Assembly: GCF_014839805.1 (NCBI RefSeq)
Contig: NC_051138.1
Span: 9,236,983 to 9,300,982 of the forward strand
Origin: Manduca sexta
Lineage: Eukaryota; Arthropoda; Insecta; Lepidoptera; Sphingidae
DNA length: 64,000 nt
Direction of reading: 5' to 3'
The notes beneath the pieces were generated by a model. It saw only the letters and a list, made by a program, of their open reading frames with translations, had not been told where the DNA came from and did no database searches. Shown here one piece after another: positions 32,342 to 45,480 of this stretch (position 1 is its first letter; every line of letters starts with the position of its first letter). Position numbers and translations under genes: made by a program.

Positions 32342-33360
32342 ACCAGTTTTTTCAGGAGTTATTTAGAATCCTAGAAGAAAAATAATAAAAACCGAAAAAT
32401 GCTTGGTGACGTCACATACGGTTGATTGAAATAGTTCCTCGGTCCACCTTACTATTTATTTAAAAAAACTAAGGCACCATCATTTGCCAATATCAAACAT
32501 TCATATTACAATAGATACGTCACAATTCTCAATTTCAAAGAGAGAGAAAGAGAGAAACAAAAAAACTGTCACTTCACTTCTTTTTTATTGCATAGCAACT
32601 TGGTCATTGCGTCTTGAGCCGTATATGTCATGTCATTTGGTGCTTACGTCGTTTTAGAATAAAACAAAATTCAAAGTGAAAATCCGGAATGAAAATATCT
32701 GACTTTGAAAAAAGAAAAATATGTGTATATTTTATGAAACTAGATCTAAAATTATGAGACCCATGTTTTTCTTTTTTACCCATATTTTTATTTTTCATAT
32801 AAGTATCAAATGTTTATTAGAGTATGTTGAAAAAATGAATTGTTGTCAATTTATAGCGTACTCTTGTTAAATGCTTGTTTATTTTAAAGGACATTGTAAC
32901 GTGTACATGTGTATACTTCATTTTGGTTTGTACTTTTATAAAATCACAAATAAACAAAGTTAAAGTCATGAAAAGCAGTAAAGGTGATTAAAATTGTATT
33001 TACCTAGATGAATACCATGAACGCTGGGCCATGAACAAGGACAAATTTGGTTAATTTTATAATTAACTATACCACTGTGCCGGTCACGACTCACAATAGA
33101 TGATTTCAATCGACTAATTATTGGAAAAAATGCGGTCATCAGTGGCTTCTGAGTATCTACGGGCTTACCATGATTAACAGCTATAATCGGAAGGTTTTTA
33201 ATAATTATAAAATTTCAATAATCTTGTCATAGAACATTGGCCGCATACCATTGTATGTTATTCAGGTATAAGAATATTTTTAGCTATTTTTTGCGTCCAT
33301 AATTTTTTCTCACTATAAATTAATCTATGAAACATAATAAAAATGCTAAGATCTTTCATA
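32342..33360. other. No gene seen
   Basis: AT-rich. Contains a gagagaaagagag purine run near 32540-32562. No domain or repeat boundary recognized. Confidence 0.5.
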
Positions 33361-33365
33361 TTTCA

Positions 33366-33411
33366 TATATATATATATATATATATTTTTATATCTATAT
33401 CTATATCTATA
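33366..33411. repeat. AT microsatellite followed by TATCTA repeats
   Basis: (AT)n for about 20 bases, T run, then three tatct/atatct units that merge into the start of the next Helitron-like element. Confidence 0.85.
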
Positions 33412-34218
33412 CTTATAATAAATCTGTAGAGAGGTCAATTCTGTACATGAAATATAATTCCAAAATAACTATCAGGGGGTGATTAGGGATTGATACTGAT
33501 GCCAAAAATGCAATTAGTAAAATTTTTGTCTGTCTGTCTGTCTGTCTGTATAACCGTTATAGAAACAAAAACTACTCGACGGATTTTAACGAAACTTGGT
33601 ACAATTATTTGTCATACTCCTGTGCTGGTTATAGTATACTTTTCATCACGCTATAATTAATAGGAGCAGAGCAGTGAAGGGAAATGTTGAGAAAACGGGA
33701 GAAGTTACTCCATTTTTTAAGCTTCTGTCGCGTGTGCAACCTTAATGGTTAAAGCTACACAGATATCATGTATGACGGAAATATTCTCCTTAAAATTATG
33801 TAAAAAATATCCCACGACAGCATATGTCTATCTTTTATGGTTGACTCACAATAACACGTGTAACTCCCGATAGCTTAGCAGTTCGAAGCTTTCTTATTAT
33901 ATTTGTCTACTCTTACGTTTATAACACTCTCAGTCAACCCTAATTAAAAAAGTTAACATTATTAAATATTCCATAAAAAATAATCATAGAAATCGGTATA
34001 GAAACACCAAAGTTATACATGATAAGCCATCACGCGTGAATACTGAATCATGCTATATGCTTCCTTCGATTTCACTAGGATCCCATCATCAGACCCTGAC
34101 CGGACATTCGGACCACCTGCATACCACCATACATTAAAAAAACATCCCGACAAATTGAGCATCTACTCCATTTTTGAAGTCCAAAATCCACGCGGGCGAA
34201 GCTGCGGGCGGAAGCTAG
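33406..34218 (+). mobile_element. Helitron-like element, second subfamily
   Basis: Starts A|TCTATACTTATAATAAATC, has (TCTG)n near 33525-33548, and ends with hairpin cgcgggcgaagctgcgggcg then gaagCTAG|T. It lacks the 122-bp array but keeps the catcacgctata...aggagcagagcag block once. The complementary ORFs at 34050-34278 are non-coding by-products. Confidence 0.75.
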
Positions 34219-35105
34219 TTTTAAATAAATGAAGAAAATTGAATGAAAGTCAGTTTCAAAAATTTCAACATAACCCAAATATTTATTTAATTATTTTACA
34301 CTTTGTACACGTGGTATACAGTATAAATATCTACCGCAGTATAATTTATTTTTCCATGAAAGTCTTTTTTTAAATGTTTTATGAGTTTGATGTAGCGCTC
34401 ATCGAAATATTATCAGCATACGCAACAAAAGAGTCAAAAGTTAAGTGGATTAATAGATTTTTGTCAGTAGAGGTATAATAACAATGGCACTTTTAACTTC
34501 TTCCGACGACACTAGATAGTTTGAGAAAATTCAGCTATTACTAGAAATTAGCACTAGAAATTATTTTCTTAAGGATTTAAAAAAGCTAAATTCAAATCAT
34601 GTAGTCCGTCAAAGTTATAATTTGCTGTAGCCCCTGATTAATTCTGTACAAATAAGGGAAAGCCGGGCAAAGTGAATACCCCGGGCAAAGCGAATAGTCC
34701 CCACTACTTCTAAATTATTCGTTCGACGCTCATCACGCCACTGTAGTGGCGTTCCGCCATCTTGGTTTAGTGCGCGGCAAATACTTGAGCAAGAGGCCCC
34801 GTCGCGTGGCACCCGCAGAGGGGAGATTTGTGTTTTCGTAAAAAATAGATTGATTTTATAAGGTTAGTATATTGATTTTATTTTCAGTGTTATTAGTTCT
34901 TGATTCTTTACAAATATTCAAATTCAGTACCATGTCAAAGTAGATTTTTACTGTATCTTTCACAGAAGTTTAGAATTATTCTTTTTTGTACAAAGTTTGT
35001 TAACCTCAAAAGCTACCTAGTCGGGCAAAGTGAATATGGTATCCACTTTGCCCGCCATTTTTTATTATTGACTTGTGATTTCATCATGTTGTTTAATTGT
35101 TTTAG
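34219..35105. other. Left flank of the pogo-type pseudogene
   Basis: No host gene. The gggcaaagtgaata motif occurs at 34664, gggcaaagcgaata at 34682, and gggcaaagtgaatatgg at 35023, with its inverse tccactttgccc at 35043. These may be subterminal repeats of the transposon whose transposase follows. Confidence 0.4.
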
Positions 35106-37160
35106 ATGGTTAATAAATATTAAAAAAAAATTAAACTAGGGTCGTGGGATGAGAATGTCATGAAAACGGCTATCAATTTGTGCTAAGCTGGGGAGTCCAT
35201 AAAGAGCACAGCTAAAAAGTATGGGTTGGCCTATGCAACCTTGTACAGACACGTGAAAACTGGCACCACTACTCCAAAATTGGGTCGATTTCGTTCTGTT
35301 TTTAATGAAGATCAGGAGATGGAGTTATTGACATATCTGAAGGATATGGATGCTGTATTTTTTGGCCTAACTCGAGACGAGTTCAAAAATTTGGCATTCA
35401 TATACGCTAAAAAAAAAAAATTTGAAGTATCCGAAAAACTGGGACAAGTACGAAAAAGCAGGAGATGACTGGTTCTCGTAATTTTTGTCTCGCCATAATC
35501 AAATTTTCCTGAGGACTCCAGAAGCAACATCGGTTGCAAGGGCTAAAGGATTTAACAGACGTGAAGTTGGACGTTTTTATGAAAACCTTGAAGCTTTGAC
35601 TGCAAAACAAGACATTGATGCATCTAGATTGTACAACATGGATGAGACAGGTATATCGACAACCACCAATAAGCCACCTAAAGTGCTATTAACGAAAGGA
35701 AAGAAACAAGTTGGCATAATTGCCAGTGCAGAACATGGTCAATTAACTACGGTCATCGGTTGCTGTAATGCCGCTGGTTCGTTTCTCCCACCATTCTTAA
35801 TTTTTGCCAGGAAGAAGATGCAACCTAGAATACTTGATGGTGCACCACCTGGCACTCAAGAAACCTGTACTCCAAATGGTTGGACTTCAGGAGAGGTATT
35901 TCTTGATTGGATGCGTTTCTTCGTGGAACATGTTCGGCCTACACCTGAGAAAAAGATACTTCTACTATTGGACAACCATGAGAGCCATAAGTATTACCCA
36001 GCTTTGGCTTACGCTAGCAAGAACAACATCGTAATCTTATTCTTGGCTCCACATACAACGCATAAGATGCAGCCCATGGATGTAGCCGTTTACGGCCCAT
36101 TAAAAACATATTTTGAAAGGGAGGTAAATGCTTTCTAAAAATCTCACCCTGAACGCATTATAAATCAATACGATGTGGCCAGACTGCTATCACCGGCTTT
36201 TCTGAAATGTGCAGTAGCTATAAATGTCGTTCATGGTTTTAAAAACATGGTATTTGGCCAGTGAATAAATATGCTTTTGGTGACGAAGATTTCCAACCAG
36301 CCGATGTGATTGCAGGCACATCTAACATGAATATTGGAACAGAAGGCACAAGCTCACTAGAAAGGATTGATATTCCAGGATCTTTTGCAGAAACTTCTTC
36401 AACCCCTTTTCCTTCACTTTTTCAAGAATTTGTTCCACCAAATCCAGTGGATCCCCTAGTAGAAATAATTTCACCTCCAAACAGAGCTACCCCTTCTGAG
36501 CTTGAAGCCCTTGTTGCGCCAATTAAAGACTCTTCTAAAACACCTGAAAAGATTACTAGCGAGGTTGGATGTACACCTCCACATGAACAAGAACCTGGAT
36601 GTTCCCTAATTATCTCCGCTGTTGAGCCCGATGTAGCTATAAATGCTCAGAAAATTGACACAATGCTGCCAGAGACCGAAAAAAATTCTCAACGAAATAC
36701 AAGCCGTGATAAATCACCAGATCCAGAACCTGGATGCTCAACCTCCCACTATAGTCCTTTGGTTTTGAGACCTATACCAAACCCTGCCAAACCAATGACC
36801 ACTCGTAAACGGAAACTACAAAAATCTGAAATATTAACGAGTACGCCGATCAAGGAAGATCAAAAGCAGAAATTTGAGAAAAATAAAGTTAAGTAGATTA
36901 ATAAAGGACTGAATGATAAATCAACAAAAATTCCTGTTAAGTGTGTTCCTAAGAAAATTAAGACTGACAAGAATGAGAAAAAGCTAAACAGCCAAAGAAA
37001 ATGAAAGAATTTAAGGATATTTTATCCTTTTTTTGCGGCGAAATTTACATTGAAGAAGATAATAATTCTGTTGAAAATGGGATTCGATGTGATATTTGTC
37101 AATAATGGTGTCACGAAGAATGTTCCGCATTCGATGACACTATTTGTATGAGCAATTAAT
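35106..37160 (+). pseudogene. Pogo/Tigger-like DDE transposase, broken
   Basis: Reading from ATG 35106, the frame gives GSWDENVMKTAINLC, then LAYATLYRHV (Psq-type helix-turn-helix) with two in-frame TAA codons (35121-35123, 35187-35189). A further break before 35485 leads into the long piece 35485-36138: RLYNMDETGIST (first D), LLLLDNHESHK (second D), LAPHTTHKMQPMDVAVYGPLK (third D). After a stop at 36136 and frame changes, a Ser/Pro-rich linker follows (36261-36896). A CxxC...WCHEECSAF zinc-finger-like tail sits near 37085-37135 with a stop inside. The order HTH, DDE, linker, C-terminal finger matches insect Tigger-like proteins. Several stops and shifts make it inactive. Confidence 0.8.
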
Positions 37161-37573
37161 AAAGACCGATTTGTACTAGTTATTTGGTTTTTATACCTTA
37201 TACCTTTTCTGCTATAATCTTAAATATCTTAATGGTTTGCCTGGGTATGTACCACTACTTTGTCATATTTTTCAGCAGCATAGTGTAAACTATGATGTTT
37301 TCCGGTTTGAAAAAGATTGTTCACAGGCCATGTGATATAACAAGTTAAACTTCAAATTCATATGGTTTATAAGTTGATTTTTTTTAATAGTTTCGCTAGA
37401 ATTTATTTACAAATGTGGCGGTTTTTTTTAATTTAAAAAAACTTAATGATAACTTTAATTTTACATAACTGCCAGTTATTTGAATAACTATTAATCGTTT
37501 GAAATAATGGATCGGTTGATAAATAATTAATTTATCAATTAAGTAGATATACCTAGATGGGCTGAAATTATCA

Positions 37574-38093
37574 AAAAATAAATTAATGAATATGACAATT
37601 TACAAACACCGCAACTTCGTGACACAATAAATTATGATGTTTGATTGACGTAAAAAGTGACAACTTTACAAAGTCAGTTAACGTGAAACCGAACAAGCTC
37701 AGAAATAGCATAGAAAATCATAGAAAGTGCTGCCATCTATATTAAAAAACGTACTACAACATTAAGCCGCTTGGCAGCGGGTCACCTTGCGCTTGTGGCG
37801 TCACATTTTGGTAACGGAATGTTTGGTAAACTAAATACAAGATGCGCCATCTAACGTTATTTAAATGTTGCTTAAAATAAGTTATCGATATCATTCAAAT
37901 TAACAAACAATGGGTTAATGGCCGATAGATGTCATTATTAAGTTATCATTAATGCTATTACTTATAATTATTGTCATTAGTCTAATATGTTCTAAATATA
38001 CTTATAATGTACTTATTAAAAATATTGTTTAGTATCACCAAAATTTAAAAGGAAAGCCGGTGGGAATCGGGTTGTGTGGACGCTTCACCACTG
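37574..38093 (+). mobile_element. hAT-type non-autonomous element, truncated copy
   Basis: Aligns in inverse orientation with 51596-52150. Shared blocks: atgacaatttacaaacaccgcaact, gtgacaactttacaaagtc, cattaagccgcttg, agatgtcattat, ggaaagccggtgggaatcgg. It ends ggacgcttcaccactg, matching the cagtggcgaagcgtcc terminus of the intact copy. The other end is missing. Confidence 0.7.
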
Positions 38094-40470
38094 ACCTGTA
38101 CATACTTACGGTAATTCAATGTCAAATAGAATAGGTATGCTGCCTTAATAGTAAAAACAACGCAGTGTACTGTAGATTTTTTTTATTTTAAAAGTTTACT
38201 TAAAAGAAATAATAACTTGGCGACATTCACGACGTACTATACAAAAAAATGTCATCTATTTTCAAAATGTCAGTGCCTTTAGAATCAATCGTAGATGCAA
38301 TTTGGATTGCGTTTGTAGTTGCAGATGAATAAATCCATATAAATTGAAATAAATTGGTAATGTGTTACTTACTAGGATTTTGAAAATTAGGCAATGTTAG
38401 TACCGGACTATTTTCGAACATATTACCTTATATTAAAATTGTAGAAGGTACGAAAGTGGTCAGTGTTACTAACATAATTTACAAAGCGACCCGTTTTATT
38501 AAACATGCCAGAGACCACTATCTTAAAAATTTACAATTCTAGCGTAACGGGACTTCCATTTTGTCCTATTTTTGAAAGACTTTAGTATATAATTCGACAT
38601 ATTGAAATGTTTTTGGAACGGTATGATTCTAGTTCATGGATGAACGTCGTATGAGAGATTAATAGGTATAAGTGAAAACTTAGTTAATAGTTGAAAAACT
38701 ATTCATATCATAAAAAATCCTGAAGTACCTACCAATGTCAAATATATTAAATAACATAATGACGTACTTAAATTCTAAGAAAAGCAATATCATGCAAAGA
38801 CCGATAATAGAATTATTATAATGGCATTTGGCTTGACATTTCACTATACTTGAACAATGTACATACATATATAGTATCACGCCTCTATCGCATAGGGGTA
38901 GGCACTTTGGATTGCCACTTTATTATATTATTATGCCACTGTACTATATTTGTGGTACTTCACTGATAGTTACTTATTGACCGAATCGGGTTTTATAGTA
39001 ACGATTGTGACTCCATTAATTTCGTTCAATTTACGACCGTTATTAAAATAAGCCCAGGCAAGGTTCTGAAACTGTAATGTACTATTCGGATACTGGCATC
39101 TGCTGGCTACGATTATACCCGGTGAAGGCATTTATGATTATACATTAGTCATTAAGGTAGTGACATTTTATACTTTAGGATCAAAGGCTTTGGTATATGG
39201 GTTGGGATTCTGTTAATATGATAGAGCAGAATTCTGAAGCGTTTGACAGTAGCTAGTACATATCCCAAGAGCCGAATCCTGCGAGTGTTGTGGTTGCACA
39301 AACTTGCGCAACCCGTGACCTTCGATATTAGGCAGTGAGAGTCGAATACCGCGGTTTTAGTCGGTACGACGGTTTATACCGGCGAGTCCGGCAGATATCC
39401 GTAAACGAATTTTCCCGTGTTAAAAAAAAATAGGCAAAACATATAATGAGGATAACAATACAAGGTTTATAAATCATGTATTCCTAAATTAATAATTTAT
39501 TGAGAAAATTCATTATCACAATTCTTGTATATAAATCTATTTACTTATTGCCTATTTACTTGCACTCGTGGAATGAGTATGTAGTTGTTTGTGCACTTGC
39601 CAAAAAGTAATTATTATGAGTGTACGAAGCAAGATTGCGGTTTTTGGTTTTAGATATTATGTTTAGATTGCTAAAAAATGTGATTAATTTTTGTTTGCAA
39701 TAATTGAAGTCTAATAATTCGAAATAAATTGTTACACGATAAAAAACAGTCAATTCATAATTTTCAACATTACATGCGAGATTGATGTGTGACAAGTTAT
39801 GTAAAAACTTTAACGGCGCAAATGCCTGATTGAACAAAAAGTCACAGGCAGAATCCAAATAAATATTAACCCATCAAAAACATAAAATATATGAAAAGAC
39901 AACCAAGTACCTATAATGTTAAGATTATCCGTGATTATCGACTTTGCCGACGAAGGAATTGAGATTTAAATGTGTGTGAAGTTCTATAGATAATCCTAAA
40001 ATATATTTATAAGAGCATATCTACAACATACTAAAATCAATTTAAAATTGGATTAAAATCAATTTAAATTGGGTTTCGTGTTTTTTCTGATACAATAATG
40101 TTAACCATTTAAAAATACATATTTTTAAACTTAAACAGTCTAATTTTTTACACAAAGCATAAAGAACTTAGGATAAATTGAAGGTCAAGTTTTGGCTTAC
40201 GTAGTTCACAAAAACAAGTTACCCTACATATGCCTAATCAATTTATCTTGTTTATGTTATACGTATCTTACTCATCAAACATTTTTGTTTGGCGATAAAA
40301 TAACAAAACAGTAATTTTACAGGACAATCATTACGAAAATGATATCCGACCTATCTTTTCGTTTTCTACCTCCGAAATACTTTGTCTTTATATTGTTCTA
40401 CATGTCGTTCATATTGTGATGGTACTGCATATAAGTTCACTAAGCTCTTCTTTCTATGCTGTTAGATATG
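38094..40470. other. No gene seen; one decayed repeat block
   Basis: 38880-38935 (cacgcctctatcgcataggggtaggc) and 39280-39430 (cgcaacccgtgacc, gcggttttagtcggtacg, ending in an A9 run) look like retroposed lepidopteran repeat fragments, but I could not assign a family. The 100-codon minus-strand ORF at 39556-39858 has no motif. Confidence 0.4.
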
Positions 40471-40479
40471 GTTTGTTTA

Positions 40480-40755
40480 CTATTGTTTTTGTCTCTCTGT
40501 CTTTGACTGGACTTCGCAAAGGGGTTTAACGTTTACGATTGGTATTATTGGTATTTATTATTTTGCAAAATCAAATTTCGCCTGTGTTATACGGTGTATC
40601 TTTCCGGAATAAAAAGTAACCAATATTTAATCTGGGCATGGCCTCCAGTTCAATCAAATCCGTCCATCGGTTTCTGCGTTTGTCTCTAAGAACATCCGAA
40701 AGTTCCGACATTCTCACAAGCTTTCCATTTATAATATCAGTAAGACTAGAACGTT
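40480..40755 (-). repeat. Dispersed-element fragment with 'ccgttcag' type body
   Basis: Plus strand contains tttccggaataaaaagtaacc, aatcaaatccgtccatcggtttctgcg and ends tataatatcagtaaga. These blocks recur at 13660-14040 and 54100-54270. The ORF at 40638-40880 overlaps it and is not a gene. Confidence 0.5.
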
Positions 40756-40880
40756 GCTATTCAGTGCGGACGTCCAACCTGCAGCCTTTAGCTTCTTTTC
40801 AAGTCAAAACACGGAATATGCCCTATAATTGGAAAATTAAACGCAAATATTTACCTATATTAGCGCGAACAGTCTGTTGA

Positions 40881-43800
40881 ATTTTAATGGGCGGGTAATT
40901 GTGACGTAGGTTCCAAATATGAAACATTACTATACTTTATAAATTCAAAACATATACTTTATATGTATAATGGACGTCAGAGTGTAGCTAATGTTATTCC
41001 CGGCTTACTTAAGTATGTCTTTATTGTTTACGAAATACGATGAATTACTTCGTGATTTAAACGAACCATTGTCTTTCAGCGACATTCTTTTTATGAACCA
41101 TAAAATGTAATAGCCTTTAGAATAGCAGCTCACTTAGGGTTTTTTGTGGGTCACAGGCACTTAGTTTTGCAATCACAAAAAAAATCACTAAAAATAGTAG
41201 CCAGGTACATCCTCTGTAAGTAGGTAAAGGTATTTAGCAATTAATAAATATTATGCCTATTAGATCCCGTAAGTTTCTTGTGTCTAAAGTGAAGAGGAAA
41301 CCCTTAGCTTGGTTGTATAACTGTTTGACGGACAAGACGCATCTAAGAAACTATGTGATGTATAAATATTAGGTTTGCGTGAAATACGTTTAAATACTTA
41401 TGCGATACTGTTAAAAACAAGGCTTGCGGTAACGTTAAAACTGTGTGAACTGTGTCATTAAGTGCGTTTAGAGAACTTGTACCTTTTTAAAAATAATATT
41501 AGGGCCAATTTTACAACTTCTGAGTAAATGCTACTCGTTATTTAATGTATAAGCCGACCAAACATACTAGTCACACTGTTATCTGTTCCTACAAATAATT
41601 GGTAATAAAATGAGTACTATTTACTAAAAAAATACTTGAAATTTGTGAAACAGGCCCTTATTCTAAATATTTTATACCTTCTACATCACACTCAATCAGG
41701 TTTTGGGAAAGAGCTTAACTTACATACTGAACGGTTCTACATTTGTATAATTATAGTACATATTTAAGCATTTTGGTGGTTACAAGATGGAAAAATTATT
41801 ATCAATTATTAAATTAATATAAATTATACAGTGCGACAAGAGTATGTAAAAGTCTATTTTATACGCGCCACCGTAGAGGTCCAAAGGGCAGACGCATTTG
41901 TAACGGCGATCTTATATTGTGTAATTATTTACGCAGATTTGTATTGATTTAAATTTTAATTGGGAAGTTTATGTAAATCAAATGTATTGTTTGTATCAAT
42001 ATAAACTAATAATATTATGGTAATTTTTTAACCACCATTATAGTAGTGCACTATTATGATCAGTTGTATTTTTGCACATAGTGATATACTCAGTTTTGAT
42101 CTAACTTATATTTTCAACATGAGTTGCTTATTGTATTTCTTAGAGAAAAGTCTTTACTTATTTTTGTACAAAATTTTCCACACGATGTCTCGCGTCGCCA
42201 CGTGAAATTTCTTCAAGGAATTTATTGATTTACGTGATTTTAATGCTAATAAAATCATAGTTACAAAAAGGAGTTAATATGATTTTATTTTAAGTTAGTC
42301 ACGCCGTGAGTGCTCATTGACTATTAGGTTTACATTTTACAACATTTTCTCTAATATCTCTGATCAGATAATATTGTTACTTTACTTTACGACTCTTCTG
42401 AAAAAGGAGTAGATCTATACTGACAGGCGGATCGACAAAAAGCCATCGTAATTGGGGGCTCTGTAATATAATAATATATTAGAGACTTATTAGTCTGATA
42501 ATATCGACAAAATTCGTTATTGTAAGTAGGTAATTATGACAAATCGATGTTTATGCTATAAATAATTTCTTCCAATGACAATATCTTCCAAATTTAACAA
42601 ATATTCTGAAAACATAGAGCGAAAAATTCTACAATTTAATTTAATATATAGGCAAAATAAATAAGACGTGGCATTGTATTTTCTGGAACAGAATTCAAAT
42701 TATAATTTAACTTGGTGTCTGGTGCATACATTTTCAATGACGGTAGCAAAGGACAATATTATGATTGTACATATTTTAAAAAGATTTTTTTTCATCTCTA
42801 TATTATGTCATCATACAGTAAACGAACAGTTTTTTTAACATATTTAATATGATCATGTAAAAAAGAAATAGTAATTATACTTATTATGTCGCTTCTTTAT
42901 CTACAGTTGTATAATGTCTGGTAAAATATAAACACGCAGTCGTTATATTTATTTGTTTATAATAGGTTTAAAATTAAATATTTGTAATTGACCAAAGTTA
43001 TGATTTATATAATTTATGTGCCAAATACCATTGACTTATATTCTATAGACACGGATATTGTAATGCTCTTTGGACACGAACGTCCATATAAAATATTTGT
43101 TTTAATCCTGAACTAAAGTGGCAATCAAAATGTCACTGTTCTAACCTATTTATTCACTTGAACAACAACTAATTTGACTAATACTTTTTTATTCAAATCC
43201 AGGTTTACACTTTGACTCCAGTTCTTATATCATGAGCGTGACTCCGTACACAACCACAAGCTACAATTTTTTATCATACTAAAGTCAGTTTGAATGGATT
43301 GCAGTCCAATTTAGTTGAACATAGCGAACGTTCGGAACGCCAAGTCTAGTACGTATATATCGATGGCCAAATACTGTTTGCATTGCGTTAAATTTTTAAT
43401 GAAAAAGTATTAGGTTTTATTTATTGTGTTGAGTGCTAAACTCTAACTTTTAATACACGACGTAATCTTTCATTAGTGTGCATTATATTTGTTACAATTT
43501 CGTGTTATCATCAGTAATAAATATTCAAATATAGTCTATTTATGTAGCTTTTATAGTTTACTTCTACTATTCTAAAAAGAAAAAATGGTTTCTACAATTG
43601 AAGCTTAAAGAAACAAAGTTCTTTTAATTTATCAGGCTAAGATATCGTTTTGTTGTGCACTATGCGGACTTTCCCGAAGTAAAATATTACTTACTTACCC
43701 GAGATAATATGCAAGGTACTGTAACCGTACATAGCCCGGTTCCAAGCTGTGGTAGCTTAGTTGTTAAAAATTATTGTAAAACTTTACTTCATAAAGGCTA

Positions 43801-44640
43801 ACGTCATGTAACCACTGATGGTCCACCTAAATTTTCAATTTTCAAAAAATCATTTTCTGATGGAATATAAAGAAAAACTTGCAATTAAGTCGTATCATAA
43901 TATTTAATAATAAAATAACTAACAAAAAGTCGATGTGGGTTTTTGCAATATAATAAAAAACAGACGTATATACCTATATATAATATAATTTGAAATAGAT
44001 TGCTAAAGTATTAGGGCTTTAGTACAAATCAGGCTATGTTAGGTTACACTTACATATTACATAATGTAACTTATTGCCCACATTATAACCCATACTAATA
44101 CGCAGTATTTTTTTGTTCGATATTTTTACTTTACATCATTTAAAACACTAAGGCTACAGTAATAAAAAGTTTACATTCTATTAAATATGTTATTTTTTAC
44201 TACAATCCGGTTATGTTGTATATGACAGTTTTTTCCAGGTACAGAGGTATTGTATTCAAATGATCATCTGAAGTAGGAGGTTAAAGGTACATCAAATACA
44301 ATAGAAATTGTATATCTACGTGTATACGAAAATTATCTACATTGTCTTTAGTAGGTATTTATTTTATAACATTTTTAACACTCATTGACAGACAACGCGC
44401 ATCCTATACTAATGGCTCTAAGCTAGAGACATAAAATTCCCAACATAACGTAGGTTGGCCGCTATGAAATAATTTTTGAAATTCTTCTCAAAAGAGCATT
44501 TAATCTTGCCGGAATTGCAGTTAGTGTACTAAATAAAGACAATGACGACTAAAAATAATATTGTGCAAGGAAGATTTATTAACATTTCTAGTTTGAAGCG
44601 ACAATCGATTTAAACACAACACACTATCAAAATATTTTTA
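40881..44640. other. Long stretch without recognizable features
   Basis: 3.7 kb of AT-rich sequence with no ORF over 60 codons on either strand and no paired terminal repeat that I could find. Probably intergenic or intronic. Confidence 0.5.
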
Positions 44641-44645
44641 CTTTT

Positions 44646-44700
44646 AAAAACCGGCCAAGTGCGAGTCGGACTCGCGCACCGAGGGTTCCGTACAAATCTG
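44646..44700 (+). repeat. Widely dispersed arthropod repeat motif
   Basis: The motif aaccggccaagtgcgagtcgg followed by actcgcgcaccgagggttccg is GC-rich in AT-rich flanks. I recall it as recurring in many insect genomes. It precedes the LINE ORF1 by about 100 bp and may be its 5' region or a separate fragment. Confidence 0.55.
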
Positions 44701-44801
44701 TACGTATATAAGTAAAAGTTCAACCATCACGACAATCGAGTCATAGTTATGGTAATTTGATTGGAAAATGAACAACAAATAAAATAGCAATAAAACAGGA
44801 A

Positions 44802-45452
44802 ATGTCGAGTTTTAGAGAAGCAATGGATTTCTTCAATAGACAGTATGAAGACCTCAAGAGCATAGTGGAAGAAAAATCTACTGTTATATGCAAACTCGAA
44901 ACCGATAATGCCTTGCTTCAATCCACAGTTACAGATCTGTCCAATCGACTATGTGCAGTGGAGCAACACATGAGGGGATCTAATTTGGAAATTAATGGAA
45001 TTCCAGAGCATCGCACTGAAAATCTAGTTAATACCGTGATACAACTATCTAGATCCATTGACAACCCAGTGAGTGAAGACGATATTCTTCATACTACACG
45101 TGTAGCAAAACTTATGAAGCAGAATGACAAGCCTCGCACTGTTATAGTTAAAATGCGCAGTCCACGTCTTCGAGACTCCATACTTGCCGCAGTAGTTAGG
45201 TTCAACAAGAAGAACGCGACTGACAAGTTGAACTCACATCACTTAGGACTAGCTGGAACTATAACACCGGTTTTCGTTGCTGAACATTTGACTCCCAACA
45301 ATGAAGCGCTGCACGCTGCCACGCGTAAAAAATGCAAAGATGTGAACTTCAAATTCGTTTGGGTCCGCAACGGACGTATTTATGTTCGAAAGGATGAGTC
45401 ATGTAGTGCAATTACTATTCGCAATATGGACAGTTTGAAGCTCCTAACGTAA
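44802..45452 (+). pseudogene. LINE ORF1 protein, N-terminally short
   Basis: 216 codons. A coiled-coil-like start (residues about 5-60, NRQYEDLKSIVEEKSTVICKL...) is followed by RGSNLEINGIPEHRTENL, then DDILHTTRVAKL, RTVIVKMRSPRLRDSIL, VAEHLTPNNEALHAATRKK and FKFVWVRNGRIYVRKD, the order of RRM/CTD-like ORF1p in arthropod jockey/CR1-type LINEs. An N-terminal zinc or PHD finger usually found in this group is not seen, so the 5' end is probably truncated. The ORF itself is unbroken. Binds LINE RNA in the RNP in related elements. Confidence 0.75.
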
Positions 45453-45480
45453 CCAATGTTGTTATCTTATTTTTCAAATC

